This document shows, in pieces, positions 1 to 11,800 of a stretch of 36,618 nt of DNA (the first letter of the stretch is position 1; each line of letters begins with the position of its first letter). This DNA comes from a virus. Made by a program: the position numbers and the translations under genes. The DNA lies in the IMG/VR virus record IMGVR_UViG_3300025280_000085, positions 1 through 36,618 of that record; one strand, 5' to 3'. Below the pieces are notes generated by a model. The model ran no database searches, was not told the DNA's origin, and saw only the letters and a program-made list of their open reading frames with translations.

Positions 1-212
1 ATGTAGATCCTACTTCTTTAATTCCTAAGGCTGTAGATCCAGATGTAGATCCTACTTCTTTAATTCCTAAGGCTGTAGATCCAGATGTAGATCCTACTTC
101 TTTAATTCCTAAGGCTGTAGATCCAGACGTAGATCCTACTTCTTTAATTCCTAAGGCTGTAGATCCAGACGTAGATCCCACTTCTTTAATTCCTTCTGCT
201 GATCCAGCAAGG
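1..212 (+). repeat. 42-bp tandem repeat coding for a 14-residue repeat
   Basis: Four full 42-bp units (1-42, 43-84, 85-126, 127-168) are followed by a fifth that diverges after about 25 bp. The unit is in frame with the gene that ends at 3911 and has no stop. It encodes a 14-residue Pro/Asp-rich unit (VDPTSLIPKAVDPD). The first three copies look identical. Copies four and five differ by GAT to GAC at one Asp codon, and copy five also by CCT to CCC. Near identity at the DNA level points to recent unequal expansion. More copies may lie left of the window. Confidence 0.95.
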
Positions 213-3200
213 GTGGGTCTATTCAACGATTTCTCTAATAAGATACGGGCTTCTCAAGTTAATCCAGAAATACCTGCTCCTTCTCTATTTGATATAGAAA
301 GGTCTAATCTGTCAGAGGGTGAGAAGGAGCGGCTAAAGGCCATGCTCCTGCCGCCCAAGACGGACGAACAACTTTTAGAAGAAGAGGTCTTAAGGAATGA
401 CCAGACAAAGGCGACGGAAGATCATATAGCCCTTTATGATGGCAAGCAACTTATTGAGCCAGAAGCCTTAAGTGATGTGATTAATGATGTGTTTGATAAT
501 ATGGCTGGCACCTTGACAGAAGAACAAATAGTCAGTTTGGTTCAAGCTAGGTTGGATGGCAATAATATGCATGTGGATTCTTCTACTCTTCTCAATACGG
601 TAGCAGATATAGGGAGAGGTTATTTTGCTCATTTTCAAGGAACACGGGTCAGGCCTTTAACCTTTGTAGAAAGAAAAGAGTTAGAGGTAAAAGCACGAGA
701 TGGCAGTACAGTTACTGCCACTGAGCTTGATCCTATGATTGCAGTAAATGCTTTGTTTGACAAGTTTGATATTTTCGATCAGATGAGGGTGTCTCCTGAG
801 GAAGCATATCATCAGGCATTGGAAAAGGGGGCTACTCCTACAGAGGCGTATACGGTATTCAAGAATGCTGGAGGGTCGGGTGCGCCTCCAGCAGGAAAAA
901 TGGTAAAACAGGAAGTCGTTACGACTAATGCGGATGGGTCTGAGGAGGTAGAAGAGGTAGAAGTTTTTAATTTGACTCCAGAGTATGGCGGCTACGGTCA
1001 TCCCTTTTATAAAGATGATGTATATAACATAGCCTCAAGGCCGGGAGAGTCAGAGGAAGATTTTTGGGAAAGAGCGGAGGGGGCAGAATGGTTGACAGAG
1101 TTCAAAGACCCAGATAGCAATGTCACTTATTCATCGGTTAGCCCTACTGAGTCGGATGATATAGTGGCATTGATGATAGAGACGCTGGGTAAGAATCTTA
1201 CAGATTCCCCTGAGGTCGCTAATTTTCTAGCGGGGTTAGAGCGATTTCAAAATACAGATGCTTTCACCAAAAGTGATTTGAGGAAAGATTTTTCAACAGC
1301 CTTATCAAGTGCCCTCACTTCTTTTGGCAATTATGACCTAGATGAAGAAAAGAGGTTGATGCGGGAACAGGCTAGGGAGGATTACGATGATCAGTTGGAA
1401 GAAGCGAACCGATATTTTCTAGTCAATGGGCTTTCTGGGAGTGGCCAAGAGCAGCGGCAATATGAGGATCTGGCCAGTAATTATCAAACCAGCTTACGCG
1501 ACATAGATTTAGCCATCAGTCAAAAGAAATCTGAGTATGCGGCGTTACAGGTAACTACGTTAACCGATTCCTTTGCCTCGCTGGCCAATATTGATATTAG
1601 CACTGACAAGTTGGGGTTAGAAGCCGAGGACTTGGAAGAGCGAGGTAGACAGTTTGATGCCAGCATTCAGGCACAGGAGAAAGAGAGTACTGATTCATTG
1701 GCCTTACGAAGCAGGGAGTTGGATATAACGCAGACTCAGATATATGAAAATATTCGCCAGTTCAATAAGACGTTGGGGAATAAGATCAATGAGTTTGCGG
1801 CACAATATGGTTTGAGTGAGATGGAAACGGCAGCCATGTTGAAAAAGATGAACTCTGATATTATCAATCAGACTCGCTCCCTATCGGCAGAGATCGCTCA
1901 AGGATGGGCTGGCATAACGGGCGTTGCTGGAGACATGGAGGGTATTATAAACCTTGGCGATTTAGGCATTCCACTTTCGGAGATCGATGCTGAGACAAAG
2001 GAACTGCCGGGAATGCATCTGGTCGATACAGACGTAGGTCGAACGATCTCTCAGTCCTTTCAGGCTCTTACGGGTGCCTTACCAACCTTAGATCAATTGG
2101 AGTTGTTAGTAAATGGTGAAGACCTGACTGTGGCGGGAATACCTACTTTAGAATCCCGACAAATAGCTACGGCTATTGTGATGCAGAACCTTGATCGTAT
2201 GAATAAGTATGATGCCATTTCCAAAGAGAATGATTTGGATGTAGAAAGATTTCAAAATGCAAAGCAAGAGGCTGACAGGGCATGGTATATAGGTATTGGT
2301 GATGTATCTGAAACCTTTGGAATGAGTAATGATGGGTTCAGAGATGCTAAATACCAGTATGATAAGATGTATGATCCCCTATCTCCTGACCCCGCAAAGA
2401 ATGGTGATGAAAATCCTGACTTGCGCTATATGGCAGAAACTAAAGCTAAAGAAACGTATATGAGAGCCCTCGGGTTCCAGCCGGGAACTGATGAGTATTT
2501 GACTGAACAAGAGACATTTAATTCAAACTGGAGACAAGCCAATGAAGTCTTTGACAATACCTTTGGCAATCAATTAAAGGATATTGCACAGGCAAATAAG
2601 TTTGAAGAGAGTAAATTCTTAAGAGCGAACGAACAGGCAGACTTACAAGAGGAGAAGTATGATGCGGTATGGGGAGGGTTGATGGGAGCTAGAGAAGAGG
2701 AAGCTACAAATATTGACTTGTATAATAGTCACAGAATATTGTTTAATGACACTATGAGTTATATAAATGAATATACAGATATAGGATCATCCATTCCCGC
2801 TCATTGGGAAAAAGTTTATAGAGAACTGGCAACAGAATCTCATGGAAGGAATATGGTTGAAGTAATGTCAGGCTATGATCCAGAGGTTGCAACAGAGAGT
2901 GATTACAATGCGTTGATTAGTAGATGGAGGGAAGCAAATCCTAAATTTGATGATGAAACCGGGGATGATCATAGAAATAGAGCTGCTAGTAATATTAGGA
3001 GATATATAGCAAGTGCGAATGCGCGAGAGATGGTACCGAAATTAGACAGTGGAGAAGTTCTAATTGCAGATGCGGGAAGCGTGTCTACTATTGTAGATAG
3101 TTTAATGGAAAATCCTCCTCCAAGATTGTTTGATTCCATAGAAGGTAATTATGGATTAGTTGATGATGTTATTAAAAGAGATATATTAGAACAATTTGTA

Positions 3201-3911
3201 GCTGGAGCTTTGGCAGATAAAATTACCCAATCTTATGGCGAGTCATTTTCATTGAGTCATATTACCGAAACAGGAATACTTCCATCTGTTGAAGATAGAA
3301 AATCGTGGTTAAATGCAGAGAAACGAGATGAAGGTGGTTGGAATTCTGTTAGGAATCAGTTTGCCGACTATACTATATTCGGGGCATTGGATCTTATAAC
3401 TCCAGCAGGTAGGGATCGAATAGCGTCTAATCAAGATTATGCCCGTGAGTTTTCATCTATGACTATACCAGAATTTTCTGGCCTGAAAAAGTCTACAGAT
3501 GTGTTTTCAGAAGAAGGAATGAGGACATTGAAAGCTTATTCTGGCCGTTTTGAGGAGATATGGGGCAGACCAATGTCGATAGCTGAGGCTATGAATTTTA
3601 TTGATGATGGAGAGATAGATCTAGGCTCTACAGAATTTGGCATGAATAGCCATAGAAACATTTCCACACGGTTGATACCAGAAAACTGGGTAGATAACTA
3701 TAAGGGTGAGGGTCAGTTGGAGGGGATATTTGCTCTTCTTAATGGAGGCAATGTTACTCCAGAGCGTCAGGTGGCTCGTACCAGCGGATGGGCTAAGTTC
3801 GGAGCTATTGCTGGAAATGTAGTAGGTGCTGTGGTAGCGGCAAAAACAGGTAATCCAGCAGGAGTAGCGACTAACGCGGCAAGTGCATTAAGTACAGCAA
3901 CGCAGCCATAA
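1..3911 (+). CDS. Large virion/ejection-type protein, 5' end outside window
   Basis: The reading frame is open from base 3 through the 42-bp repeats to a TAA at 3909-3911, so the gene starts left of the window. A GTG at 213 is only an internal codon in this frame. The visible part is over 1300 residues: a Pro/Asp tandem repeat, then an acidic mostly helical body. The middle (about residues 370-620 counted from 213) is rich in Glu/Gln/Asp with coiled-coil character. The last about 40 residues are Gly/Ala/Val-rich and hydrophobic (AIAGNVVGAVVAAK). Such length, helicity and an Ala/Gly-rich hydrophobic end are common in internal or ejected proteins of podoviruses. I recognise no named domain, so the role is inferred from composition and from the two long neighbours downstream. 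The next gene starts 38 bp later. Confidence 0.8.
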   Translation, partial: VDPTSLIPKAVDPDVDPTSLIPKAVDPDVDPTSLIPKAVDPDVDPTSLIPKAVDPDVDPTSLIPSADPARVGLFNDFSNKIRASQVNPEIPAPSLFDIERSNLSEGEKERLKAMLLPPKTDEQLLEEEVLRNDQTKATEDHIALYDGKQLIEPEALSDVINDVFDNMAGTLTEEQIVSLVQARLDGNNMHVDSSTLLNTVADIGRGYFAHFQGTRVRPLTFVERKELEVKARDGSTVTATELDPMIAVNALFDKFDIFDQMRVSPEEAYHQALEKGATPTEAYTVFKNAGGSGAPPAGKMVKQEVVTTNADGSEEVEEVEVFNLTPEYGGYGHPFYKDDVYNIASRPGESEEDFWERAEGAEWLTEFKDPDSNVTYSSVSPTESDDIVALMIETLGKNLTDSPEVANFLAGLERFQNTDAFTKSDLRKDFSTALSSALTSFGNYDLDEEKRLMREQAREDYDDQLEEANRYFLVNGLSGSGQEQRQYEDLASNYQTSLRDIDLAISQKKSEYAALQVTTLTDSFASLANIDISTDKLGLEAEDLEERGRQFDASIQAQEKESTDSLALRSRELDITQTQIYENIRQFNKTLGNKINEFAAQYGLSEMETAAMLKKMNSDIINQTRSLSAEIAQGWAGITGVAGDMEGIINLGDLGIPLSEIDAETKELPGMHLVDTDVGRTISQSFQALTGALPTLDQLELLVNGEDLTVAGIPTLESRQIATAIVMQNLDRMNKYDAISKENDLDVERFQNAKQEADRAWYIGIGDVSETFGMSNDGFRDAKYQYDKMYDPLSPDPAKNGDENPDLRYMAETKAKETYMRALGFQPGTDEYLTEQETFNSNWRQANEVFDNTFGNQLKDIAQANKFEESKFLRANEQADLQEEKYDAVWGGLMGAREEEATNIDLYNSHRILFNDTMSYINEYTDIGSSIPAHWEKVYRELATESHGRNMVEVMSGYDPEVATESDYNALISRWREANPKFDDETGDDHRNRAASNIRRYIASANAREMVPKLDSGEVLIADAGSVSTIVDSLMENPPPRLFDSIEGNYGLVDDVIKRDILEQFVAGALADKITQSYGESFSLSHITETGILPSVEDRKSWLNAEKRDEGGWNSVRNQFADYTIFGALDLITPAGRDRIASNQDYAREFSSMTIPEFSGLKKSTDVFSEEGMRTLKAYSGRFEEIWGRPMSIAEAMNFIDDGEIDLGSTEFGMNSHRNISTRLIPENWVDNYKGEGQLEGIFALLNGGNVTPERQVARTSGWAKFGAIAGNVVGAVVAAKTGNPAGVATNAASALSTATQP

Positions 3912-3949
3912 ATATAGTAGCATAACTGTGATAAATACTGGAGTATACA

Positions 3950-5830
3950 ATGTCTTTTCTAGATAAGCTTGGTGACTTTGCTGGAGGTTTTGCTGAAGGT
4001 GCAGCAGAAACCTTTGTCCCTCTCTATACGCGGAATATGGAGCGTCAATATGAGAGAGGGCAAATGCTGGAAAAGCGTGAGTATCAGGAGAGGTTGCTAG
4101 GTGAGAGTCGTGAGTATGCACGCGAAGAGGAAAAGGAGCAAAGAGAGTATGAAGGGAGATTGCGTCTTCTTGGGGAGTTGGGGCAGACTAGAAATTTACA
4201 AGGTCTGGCTGATGAATTTGGCGAAGACGATCCTCTTTATGACGAAGCTCAATCTCAGATAAGATTTATTGTAGATAATATACATCAGAAATCTGAACAA
4301 AGTTTTCGTCTGGCAGATGTAGCTTTAGATTTTTCTAAGTCGCTGGAGAGTCAAAACTATCGGCAGTTACAAGCTGGTGGTACAAATGCAGAAACCTTCC
4401 AAGATATAGTAGGACAACTTGAAGGCACCAAAGAGAATATTCTTGCAGTAATGGAAGACCCGAACTTTGAATACGGTGCCGATGATAAGACGATTGCCTT
4501 ATACAACGAACGACTAGATGATATAGAGAGACAATTAGAAAAGGTCAACGCACATAGTTCGGGGTATAATAAATATCTTATGGGCAGAGAAGATTATGAT
4601 GCGACAGTCGAGATTGCCCTAAAGAACGAGAATTATGATTATGCCATACAGTTGATGAACCAACAAGGAGGCACTTATTACACACCTTCAGTGCAACAAG
4701 CTCGAATATCGAGTGCTATGAGAGAAAAAATCCTGAACGCACTAAAGGTTGGGGATGTGGATCAAGCATATGTGTTTGCAGGGGATAGTCCAACTCTCAA
4801 CAATATAGTATCTGAGCATGAAAGTATACAGGCGGGTGAGATAACAACTCTTGATATAGAAGGGGCTAGGGACTATGGGACATTGACTCGCGTGTATGAT
4901 GACCTATTAAAGAATCCGAACATAGGAGAGTCTAAAAAAGAGTTACTTATAAGAAATATCAAAAATAAGTTTAGCTCTATGGCAATAGAATCAAAGTCTC
5001 GGGTATCACAAACAATTCTAGCTCAAGCAAAAATTCATATGCAAGGTGGACGATTTACAAATTTTTTGGAAGCAATGAATAATGCTATTAGGGATATAGA
5101 AAACAACCCCACTGCGTTTGGGATAGAGAAATGGATGGTTGATCGATTTGAATGGGACAGGTCATTAGAACTCCAGATACCCGTAGGCACTGCCGATAAT
5201 TTACCCGATAGGATGGCAAAGCAGTATACTGGCCTGATTGATGCTGGAGCTTATGGCAAAGACGAAGTATTAGGCTTTCTTGGTGATATTAAATTTCTGA
5301 GTTCTTGGGAAAGGGATAGGGTAGCGCAACAGATACATACCCATGAGCCAAAATTTACTGAGTCTGCTATGATGGGGCTTGGCGGTATGTTAAATGCCTT
5401 TGAGCTAACAGACCTGCCGGGATTCAGTCAGTTGGATGAAATGACAGTAAAGTCTATGGCAAAAAATGCGGCAGTTGCCACGGAAGGAAAGAGAAATAAA
5501 TTAAAAAATGCTTTAAAAGTAAAAATAGGGGACGGCGTGACGAATGCGGAGATTCGTGATGAGGCTATACGTAGAGTGGATGAGTTGTTTAACGCTCTAT
5601 CACTTTACTGGCCTGACTTAAGCTTTGATAAAGAGAAAGAAGCAGAGAAGGAAAAAGAGGAGAAAAGGATTGCCACTGGAAGGGGAAGGGGAAGGATTCA
5701 GGCGGGAGCATCTCCGTCAGGAGGTAGGGGTCGTAGTGGAAGCGGTAATTCTCTTACTGACAAATCCTTTGATCACCTTGAGGGAGTAAAGACTAGACCA
5801 TCTAACGTGCAATCCGTAACAACTCTATAA
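3950..5830 (+). CDS. Helical virion-associated protein, 626 aa
   Basis: ATG at 3950 is preceded by GGAG at 8-bp spacing. The protein opens with a Gly/Ala-rich segment (FAGGFAEGAAETF), then a strongly charged helix (residues about 30-75, many Glu/Arg/Tyr) likely to form a coiled coil. The body is helical without a recognisable domain. The C-terminus (from about 565) is a Lys/Glu run followed by Arg/Gly/Ser-rich low complexity (RGRGR, GGRGRSGSG). It sits between two very long virion-type genes, 38 bp after the first and 13 bp before the next, so co-expression is likely. A structural or ejection protein role is inferred from context, not homology. The basic Arg-Gly tail could contact DNA in the capsid. 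Confidence 0.7.
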   Translation: MSFLDKLGDFAGGFAEGAAETFVPLYTRNMERQYERGQMLEKREYQERLLGESREYAREEEKEQREYEGRLRLLGELGQTRNLQGLADEFGEDDPLYDEAQSQIRFIVDNIHQKSEQSFRLADVALDFSKSLESQNYRQLQAGGTNAETFQDIVGQLEGTKENILAVMEDPNFEYGADDKTIALYNERLDDIERQLEKVNAHSSGYNKYLMGREDYDATVEIALKNENYDYAIQLMNQQGGTYYTPSVQQARISSAMREKILNALKVGDVDQAYVFAGDSPTLNNIVSEHESIQAGEITTLDIEGARDYGTLTRVYDDLLKNPNIGESKKELLIRNIKNKFSSMAIESKSRVSQTILAQAKIHMQGGRFTNFLEAMNNAIRDIENNPTAFGIEKWMVDRFEWDRSLELQIPVGTADNLPDRMAKQYTGLIDAGAYGKDEVLGFLGDIKFLSSWERDRVAQQIHTHEPKFTESAMMGLGGMLNAFELTDLPGFSQLDEMTVKSMAKNAAVATEGKRNKLKNALKVKIGDGVTNAEIRDEAIRRVDELFNALSLYWPDLSFDKEKEAEKEKEEKRIATGRGRGRIQAGASPSGGRGRSGSGNSLTDKSFDHLEGVKTRPSNVQSVTTL

Positions 5831-5843
5831 CTAGGGTTATAAA

Positions 5844-8800
5844 ATGGCCATTTTTACCGATTTAATCAGAGAGTCTGTCTCAGATCAGCAGCGGCAGCAG
5901 GGCTATCCATTGTCGGATGATTTTGTATCTCTTGAGTCAACGCAGTTCCCCGGCTATAGGGTTACCCGTGACATCGATGCTCTTACAAGGCGCAATCAAA
6001 ATAGAAGCGAGAGGAGTGCGTTAACCTCTAGCCAGCGCAATATACAGACTATGGGACCAGAGGGAATGTTGACGCAGCAGGGCATCTTGACGGGCGATAT
6101 AGAGCCGGGTGAGAACTATCTGGATGATTTCTCCGACGAAATTGCTCTTGACTCAAAAAGACATAAAACGGAGGGGCTCCTACAAACAACGGTTGATGTT
6201 CTTCAAACGCCTCTGTATATGATTACGGGTGGGGTGCTGGAGATGATGAGGACGGGTGATGTAGGGGAAGCTTTCAAACAATCTTTGAGCGAGTTGCGTT
6301 ATACCTTTGATGACGATTATGATCCAGAATATGGATCTATACTCAATAGGCCCGCCTACCGTGCAGAGTGGGGTCAGATCCTTAGATCCAACAATGGAAT
6401 TATTGGTAAAAAATTATTAGATGCTGGTTTTGGGATATACGAGGAGACTAGAGCGACGAATCCTTGGGAGGCAATGATGAAGTGGGGTGATTTAATAAGG
6501 GTGGTGGCGGATAAGGATTATCGTACGTCAGAGGCAGCGCGGCTGAATACCATACCCCTATCTTCGGCTGAAAATTATCAGCTAGCCGCACTAGGCCTGC
6601 TAGCAGATATAATGCTTGATCCACTGACGTATACGGGCGTTGGGTTTATAGGAAAGGGCGCAAGAGCCCTTAAGGGAGGGCGATTCCTAAGGGGCGTGGA
6701 GACAACGGTAGAAGCAGAGTTCAGGGCAAGGAAGGCGTTGAATACGAAACTTGCTGATCCACAGCAAGATGTGGCCATACGAAGAGCCAATCTAGAAGAA
6801 GATCTTGAAAAGAAAATTGGTGCGACAGACGAATCAGGCAAGCCCTTCATTGAAGAGGATATGCATGAGCAGTTGCGTATTTTTGATATGGAGGAGACAG
6901 CCGCTGAGAAAGCTTTATTAGAGCCACGCAGGACGAAGCTTGGCAAGGTTATTCCAAGCTTACGAGAGGAAGGGTACACGGTGCCAGAGGGGGTTTCTAA
7001 TCATGTCAATCTGGTCCTTAGTACTATGGGGAAACTGGATGCCCATCTACCGAAAAGGGGATTTGGCGGGCTGTTTATTCAAAATAATGTGATCAAGAGG
7101 CTACAGAATCCAGCGACGGCTGCTACTTTCAGAAAGTTTTTAAAAGAGAATGCAGAAGAAATAGCTGGCGCACAAGGTGCTAACGTAGATAAGGGAGAGT
7201 TGGTGGAGCATCTTACGGGTTTGTCAGATGAGGCTCTTGATGAGTCTATCCAAAACAATGCCTCCAAATACTTAGGGTTTGTTAACAAGGCTTCTCTTGA
7301 TAGTGCTTCTGAATCACAAGCTATTAAGAATGCGATGCTGCACATGACTAAGGTGTACGGTCTGGATGCACGGTATGCTATGAGTCTCCTTGCAGCCAAT
7401 ACGAAGTCGGCAAAGAGAATGATTGACGAGGGGCCGGGGGATGCTGATTTCAAGGAAAAGATGTACGAGATGTTGAATCTCGTTAAGTCTCTTACCAAAG
7501 AGATGACAGATAAAGATTTAAAACATGGCCTCTTAGATCAAACAGAATTGAGAAGCGATTACTTGCCAAGTCGAGCCCCCCTAAGTGCTTCTGGCGAACG
7601 CACTATGCGCCGATTTCTTGAAACAAGCATGGATAGTGAAGCGGACATAGAGCATATAATGCAGAAGATCATGTCATCTGAGGGTAGGCAGAGTTTTTTC
7701 TCTCATATGGAGGGAGACGTAAAAGCTACATTTCAAAACAAAGCTACATATAAAGATCTGTATAGTAAGCTGCTGGGATTGAGTCCTTCTGAAATGGACT
7801 ATGCATTGTTGTATGGGAATCGCTCCTTTGAGTCTTTGAGATTGAGAAATACAAAGAAGTTTCAGGAGTATATACTCAACGACAGGACGCTTACCATCCC
7901 TGTAGATATGGCTATAGCTACAGATAAAGCACATCCTCTGCATAAGAAGTTTTTATCAAAGGGTTTTGATTTCTATTCTCCAGCGGGAGAGTGGAAGGGT
8001 GAGGGGGCTGTTTTTTACGCCATGCCCAAGGATATGGTCAATGCCCTTAAGACTACTAATGAACTTATGGAGGGGGCTGTAGATGTGTCGAAGTCTGGAG
8101 GGTGGTCTAAGCTTTGGAAACAGTGGCAGATGGGGACAACTCTATGGCGGCAATGGGCTTTAGGCAGTTGGGGTTACGTAGCGCGTAATGTCCAATCGAA
8201 TATGTTCACCAACTACGTAGCTGGCGTAACGAATCCAGTGCGTTACCTTGAGGCAGCTATGCTCCAATGGGGTGGTACAGACAACATGCCTCGCGGACTA
8301 AGGTCTTATGTAGAATTCAAGGTGGGTGGTCCTAAGGTTATTCAAGATTATAAGTTCAAGCTGAAAGATGGAAGAGTCTTAAGTCTCAAGGACATGAGAA
8401 GTGAGATGGACAAACACGGTATATTCGCCCAGACGTTTAGCACGAATGAGATGGCTGAACTGGCTGGTGTGGAGAGTGCTGCCTATGGCATTTACCACAG
8501 TGCCAGAACTATTCCTGTCGGGGCTATCCGTGAGGGGATACAGGGGATGCCATCGTGGGGTGATACAAAAGAGCGGGTCAACAATGCTACCCGACACATA
8601 CAGGAGGTGTTTGCCAGCATCAAGAATGAGGAGATTTCAAAAGAGGAGGCTCATGCCCTAGCCGAATTATACGATGGCATGGCCAGACAGTGGGCGTGGT
8701 ATAGTGGGGGTGTCCCGGCAGAGTGGTGGAATAAACTTACCATCGAAGGGTTTAGTGATTTCAATCAGGTCAAGTCCAAGTATGTGGAGCAAAACATTTT

Positions 8801-11800
8801 TGATGTCCTTCCTCAGGCAGCTACGGATGATTCGGGATGGAAACCATGGTGGGACGAGAAGACGGAGGCGATGCCAGCATTGCGTAGTATGATGGCCTCT
8901 TTTGTTGAGGAGGAATCCAAGCGTAAGAAATCCATATGGCGCAAAGATGAGAGTGGGGAGCAGATGCTTACCTTTGCAGAGTTAAAGAAAAAGCTTGGTC
9001 CCGTAATTGAGGGCAGCAGAACCAATATACCTAAAACGAGACTGGTTGAAACAGAAAAGAAGGGCAAGGCTTGGCCAGATGATCCAAGAAGACTGGCAAA
9101 AGAAAAAGAGTGGACTTCCTTACGACATCCCGGCGAAGGTGAAGAATTTATGATGTTTGACGATTGGTTGAATTATGCGGTTGAAAACTTTCCCAATCAA
9201 AAGATTACAAAGAACAATTTAGTAAACGCTATGGATCGTGGTCTATTTCGCGTAAGGCCAGCAGAGCTTTCGCAGGGACAAATGTTAAGCCCCAATGGGG
9301 AATTAGCATTGGAGCAACGCTTGGATGACGGTCAAATAATATTTGGACACAGACTTCCTCAATTGTCACCGCGCCTTTCTCATCGTTGGGGACTTGAACC
9401 CTCATCGGGGTTAACTAAGGGGGAGGCAGATTTCTACGGGAAGGGTTCTCCACTAACTGCATCGGGAGAGCCTACTACAGAAAGCTCTTTTGGACACACA
9501 TTTAGAGAGCCATCAAGCTATCAAGATGATATACGTTATGCTACTTCTCCCATGAGGATACGATTAAATCCTTCTAATAAAAACGATCAGATCATTTGGC
9601 GAATTTTGAATCCCGCAAATACAAAGGATTTTACAGAACCCTTAGACCTAACGATACGATCTGACCTATCTGAAGTGTTGATAGACCAGATGATAAAAAA
9701 TGGCTCGTTAGATAAAAATGTTTTTTATGCAGCGGACCCGGTGGCTGGACATAAGTTGCCCACCGCTCTGGAACCGAGAACAGGAGCTAAGTATCGCCGG
9801 GGAGTTGGAGGGAAGTTGCAAGAGTCTACTATAAGAATGAGGGATCTAGAAGAGCCGAAATTTGGATTGGATAATTCATCTGCTCTCATATCGGAAGCCC
9901 TACAAAATATAGTGACAGTAGGGCAACGACTTGAAAAGCCAATGTTCGCGTTTCCAGATATCATTCTTCAAAATTCTATTAAGCTCTCTAGGGTTAAAGA
10001 AGGGGCGGCTGGTTATTGGTTTAGACAAAATTCAAGTGGGGCGTATATGAGGCCTCACAACATCCATAAAAAACAACTTCCAATCACCAGCAAGGAAGCA
10101 GTCCTATCGGCAAGGAGAAAAGATGAGTTACTTCAAACAGAAGATGACATCCGTTATGATCCATGGGAGTTAGACGATCCTCGTGATGAGGCTCGTGCTA
10201 AGGAAGCGGCGAAGAGGGCGCAAGGAGCGGCTTACCTAGGTGAATCTAGGGGTCGTTCAGATGTTGGATTTAGAACAGGATACATAGTGGCAGAAGGAAT
10301 GCCATCACCCGGTGCAAGTATTGATGAGTACAGGTTGGCAGCAGAAGGGTTAGACCAAGGTTTCGTGCAAGCCGTTCAACATGATTTAGGTCCTAAGGCC
10401 CGCTTTGAAGAGGTGCTTGAGGAGGGACCATTTATGATAGATGATGCGACACAGTCTGGTGCGAGAAGGTCGGGATACACAGAGCTTGGAGAAGAGCCTT
10501 TTTCCCCATATTCGACAAGACAGAATGCTATAGGTCATTATAAAATAAGTGATTATTACCCCAACCCTGATAATGATGATAAGTATTTAGTATTACACGA
10601 ATTGCAAAGTGATTATTTTCAAGGTGTCGAAGAGAATATGGGTGGTTGGGGAATTCCACTGAGTCCCGGCACATTTCCTATGGTAGCTCAAAAGTTGCTT
10701 ATACAAGAGGCGGCAAAAGGTGGTTATAAAAAGATAATCTGGGCCTCAAATCTGAAGCAAGTAGCAACAGCACAGGCTTGGGGTCCAGCAGCGGTAGCTA
10801 AGTATGAATATCAAAGAGTGGCTGATCGTTATATCAAGAATAATGAACGCGGTGGGGTAGGTGATACCTTTCGGAAGATTATCCATCGAGTCGATGCAAA
10901 AGCAGATGACCTTGCTGATCCTGCCAAGGCAGTGGGTGAAAGACCTTCATTAAAATTGTCTACAATAGAACATGAAACGGGAAAGTATAATGCCATAGAC
11001 ATCTCCGAAGACTTGTCGAACAAGGCTCTTAATGGCGGCATGACCTTCTTCCAGAAGGAAAAGTCAGGGGAAATAGAGAAGATCAAAGGACTTACCAACT
11101 TTTTAGATAGTGGCAGGGCAACCATAGTGGCTTTCAAGAGTGGTGATGTCTCTACGATGATCCATGAGTTGGCGCACTTGGCGCGTCGATCCAACTTGCT
11201 GGAGAATGGGGATAAGGATGTCATCAATCGATGGATCTTTGGGATGGGAGAGCCGAAGGGCAGGGACTTGGTGAAGAAGCGTCTTGAGGCATTCAGCGAG
11301 GATGCTTATGGGGAGGCAAGACCGTTGGGTCGTCAATTCAGTGAGGATGATACCCGTGATTTTGTCGATCAGATCATGTGGCCTGACCCAGATCCCTTGC
11401 CGGGGGAAAAGGTCAATGCGGAGGAGAAGTTCGCATTGGCCATAGAGAAGTATATCTTGGAGGGGGCATTAAAACCTGTAGGCTTATCCAGCAATCATAT
11501 CTCAGCCATTGAAAGGCTTACGATCTCTATGAAGGAGATCTATGAGACGAATGGCATGGAGAAACTGTTGCCTGACGAATTGCCAATGGAGGTTAAGCAG
11601 AAGATAAACAATCTCCTTGGTCAGGGGGTCGAGGCTGAGCCAGAGAAGGGTGAGTTGTTTAGTCAGATGGTGGAGTTAGGTCAGATAGAAGACCCCCATG
11701 AAGCGGGGGTTGGTCAACGGGCTAAGAACTATCTATTTGGGTTGGAGGGGGAGACAGTAACGAGGGGTTGGAAAGATCCCGCCACGGGGGAGCGTAGAGT

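Noticed and set aside
7300-7400. Possible RNA polymerase motif B in the 2288-aa protein (MTKVYG near residues 500-510)
   Set aside because: It resembles the MTxxYG of T7-like polymerases, but the required Lys spacing is wrong and no motif A or HD motif C is found in order, so a virion RNA polymerase is not supported here.
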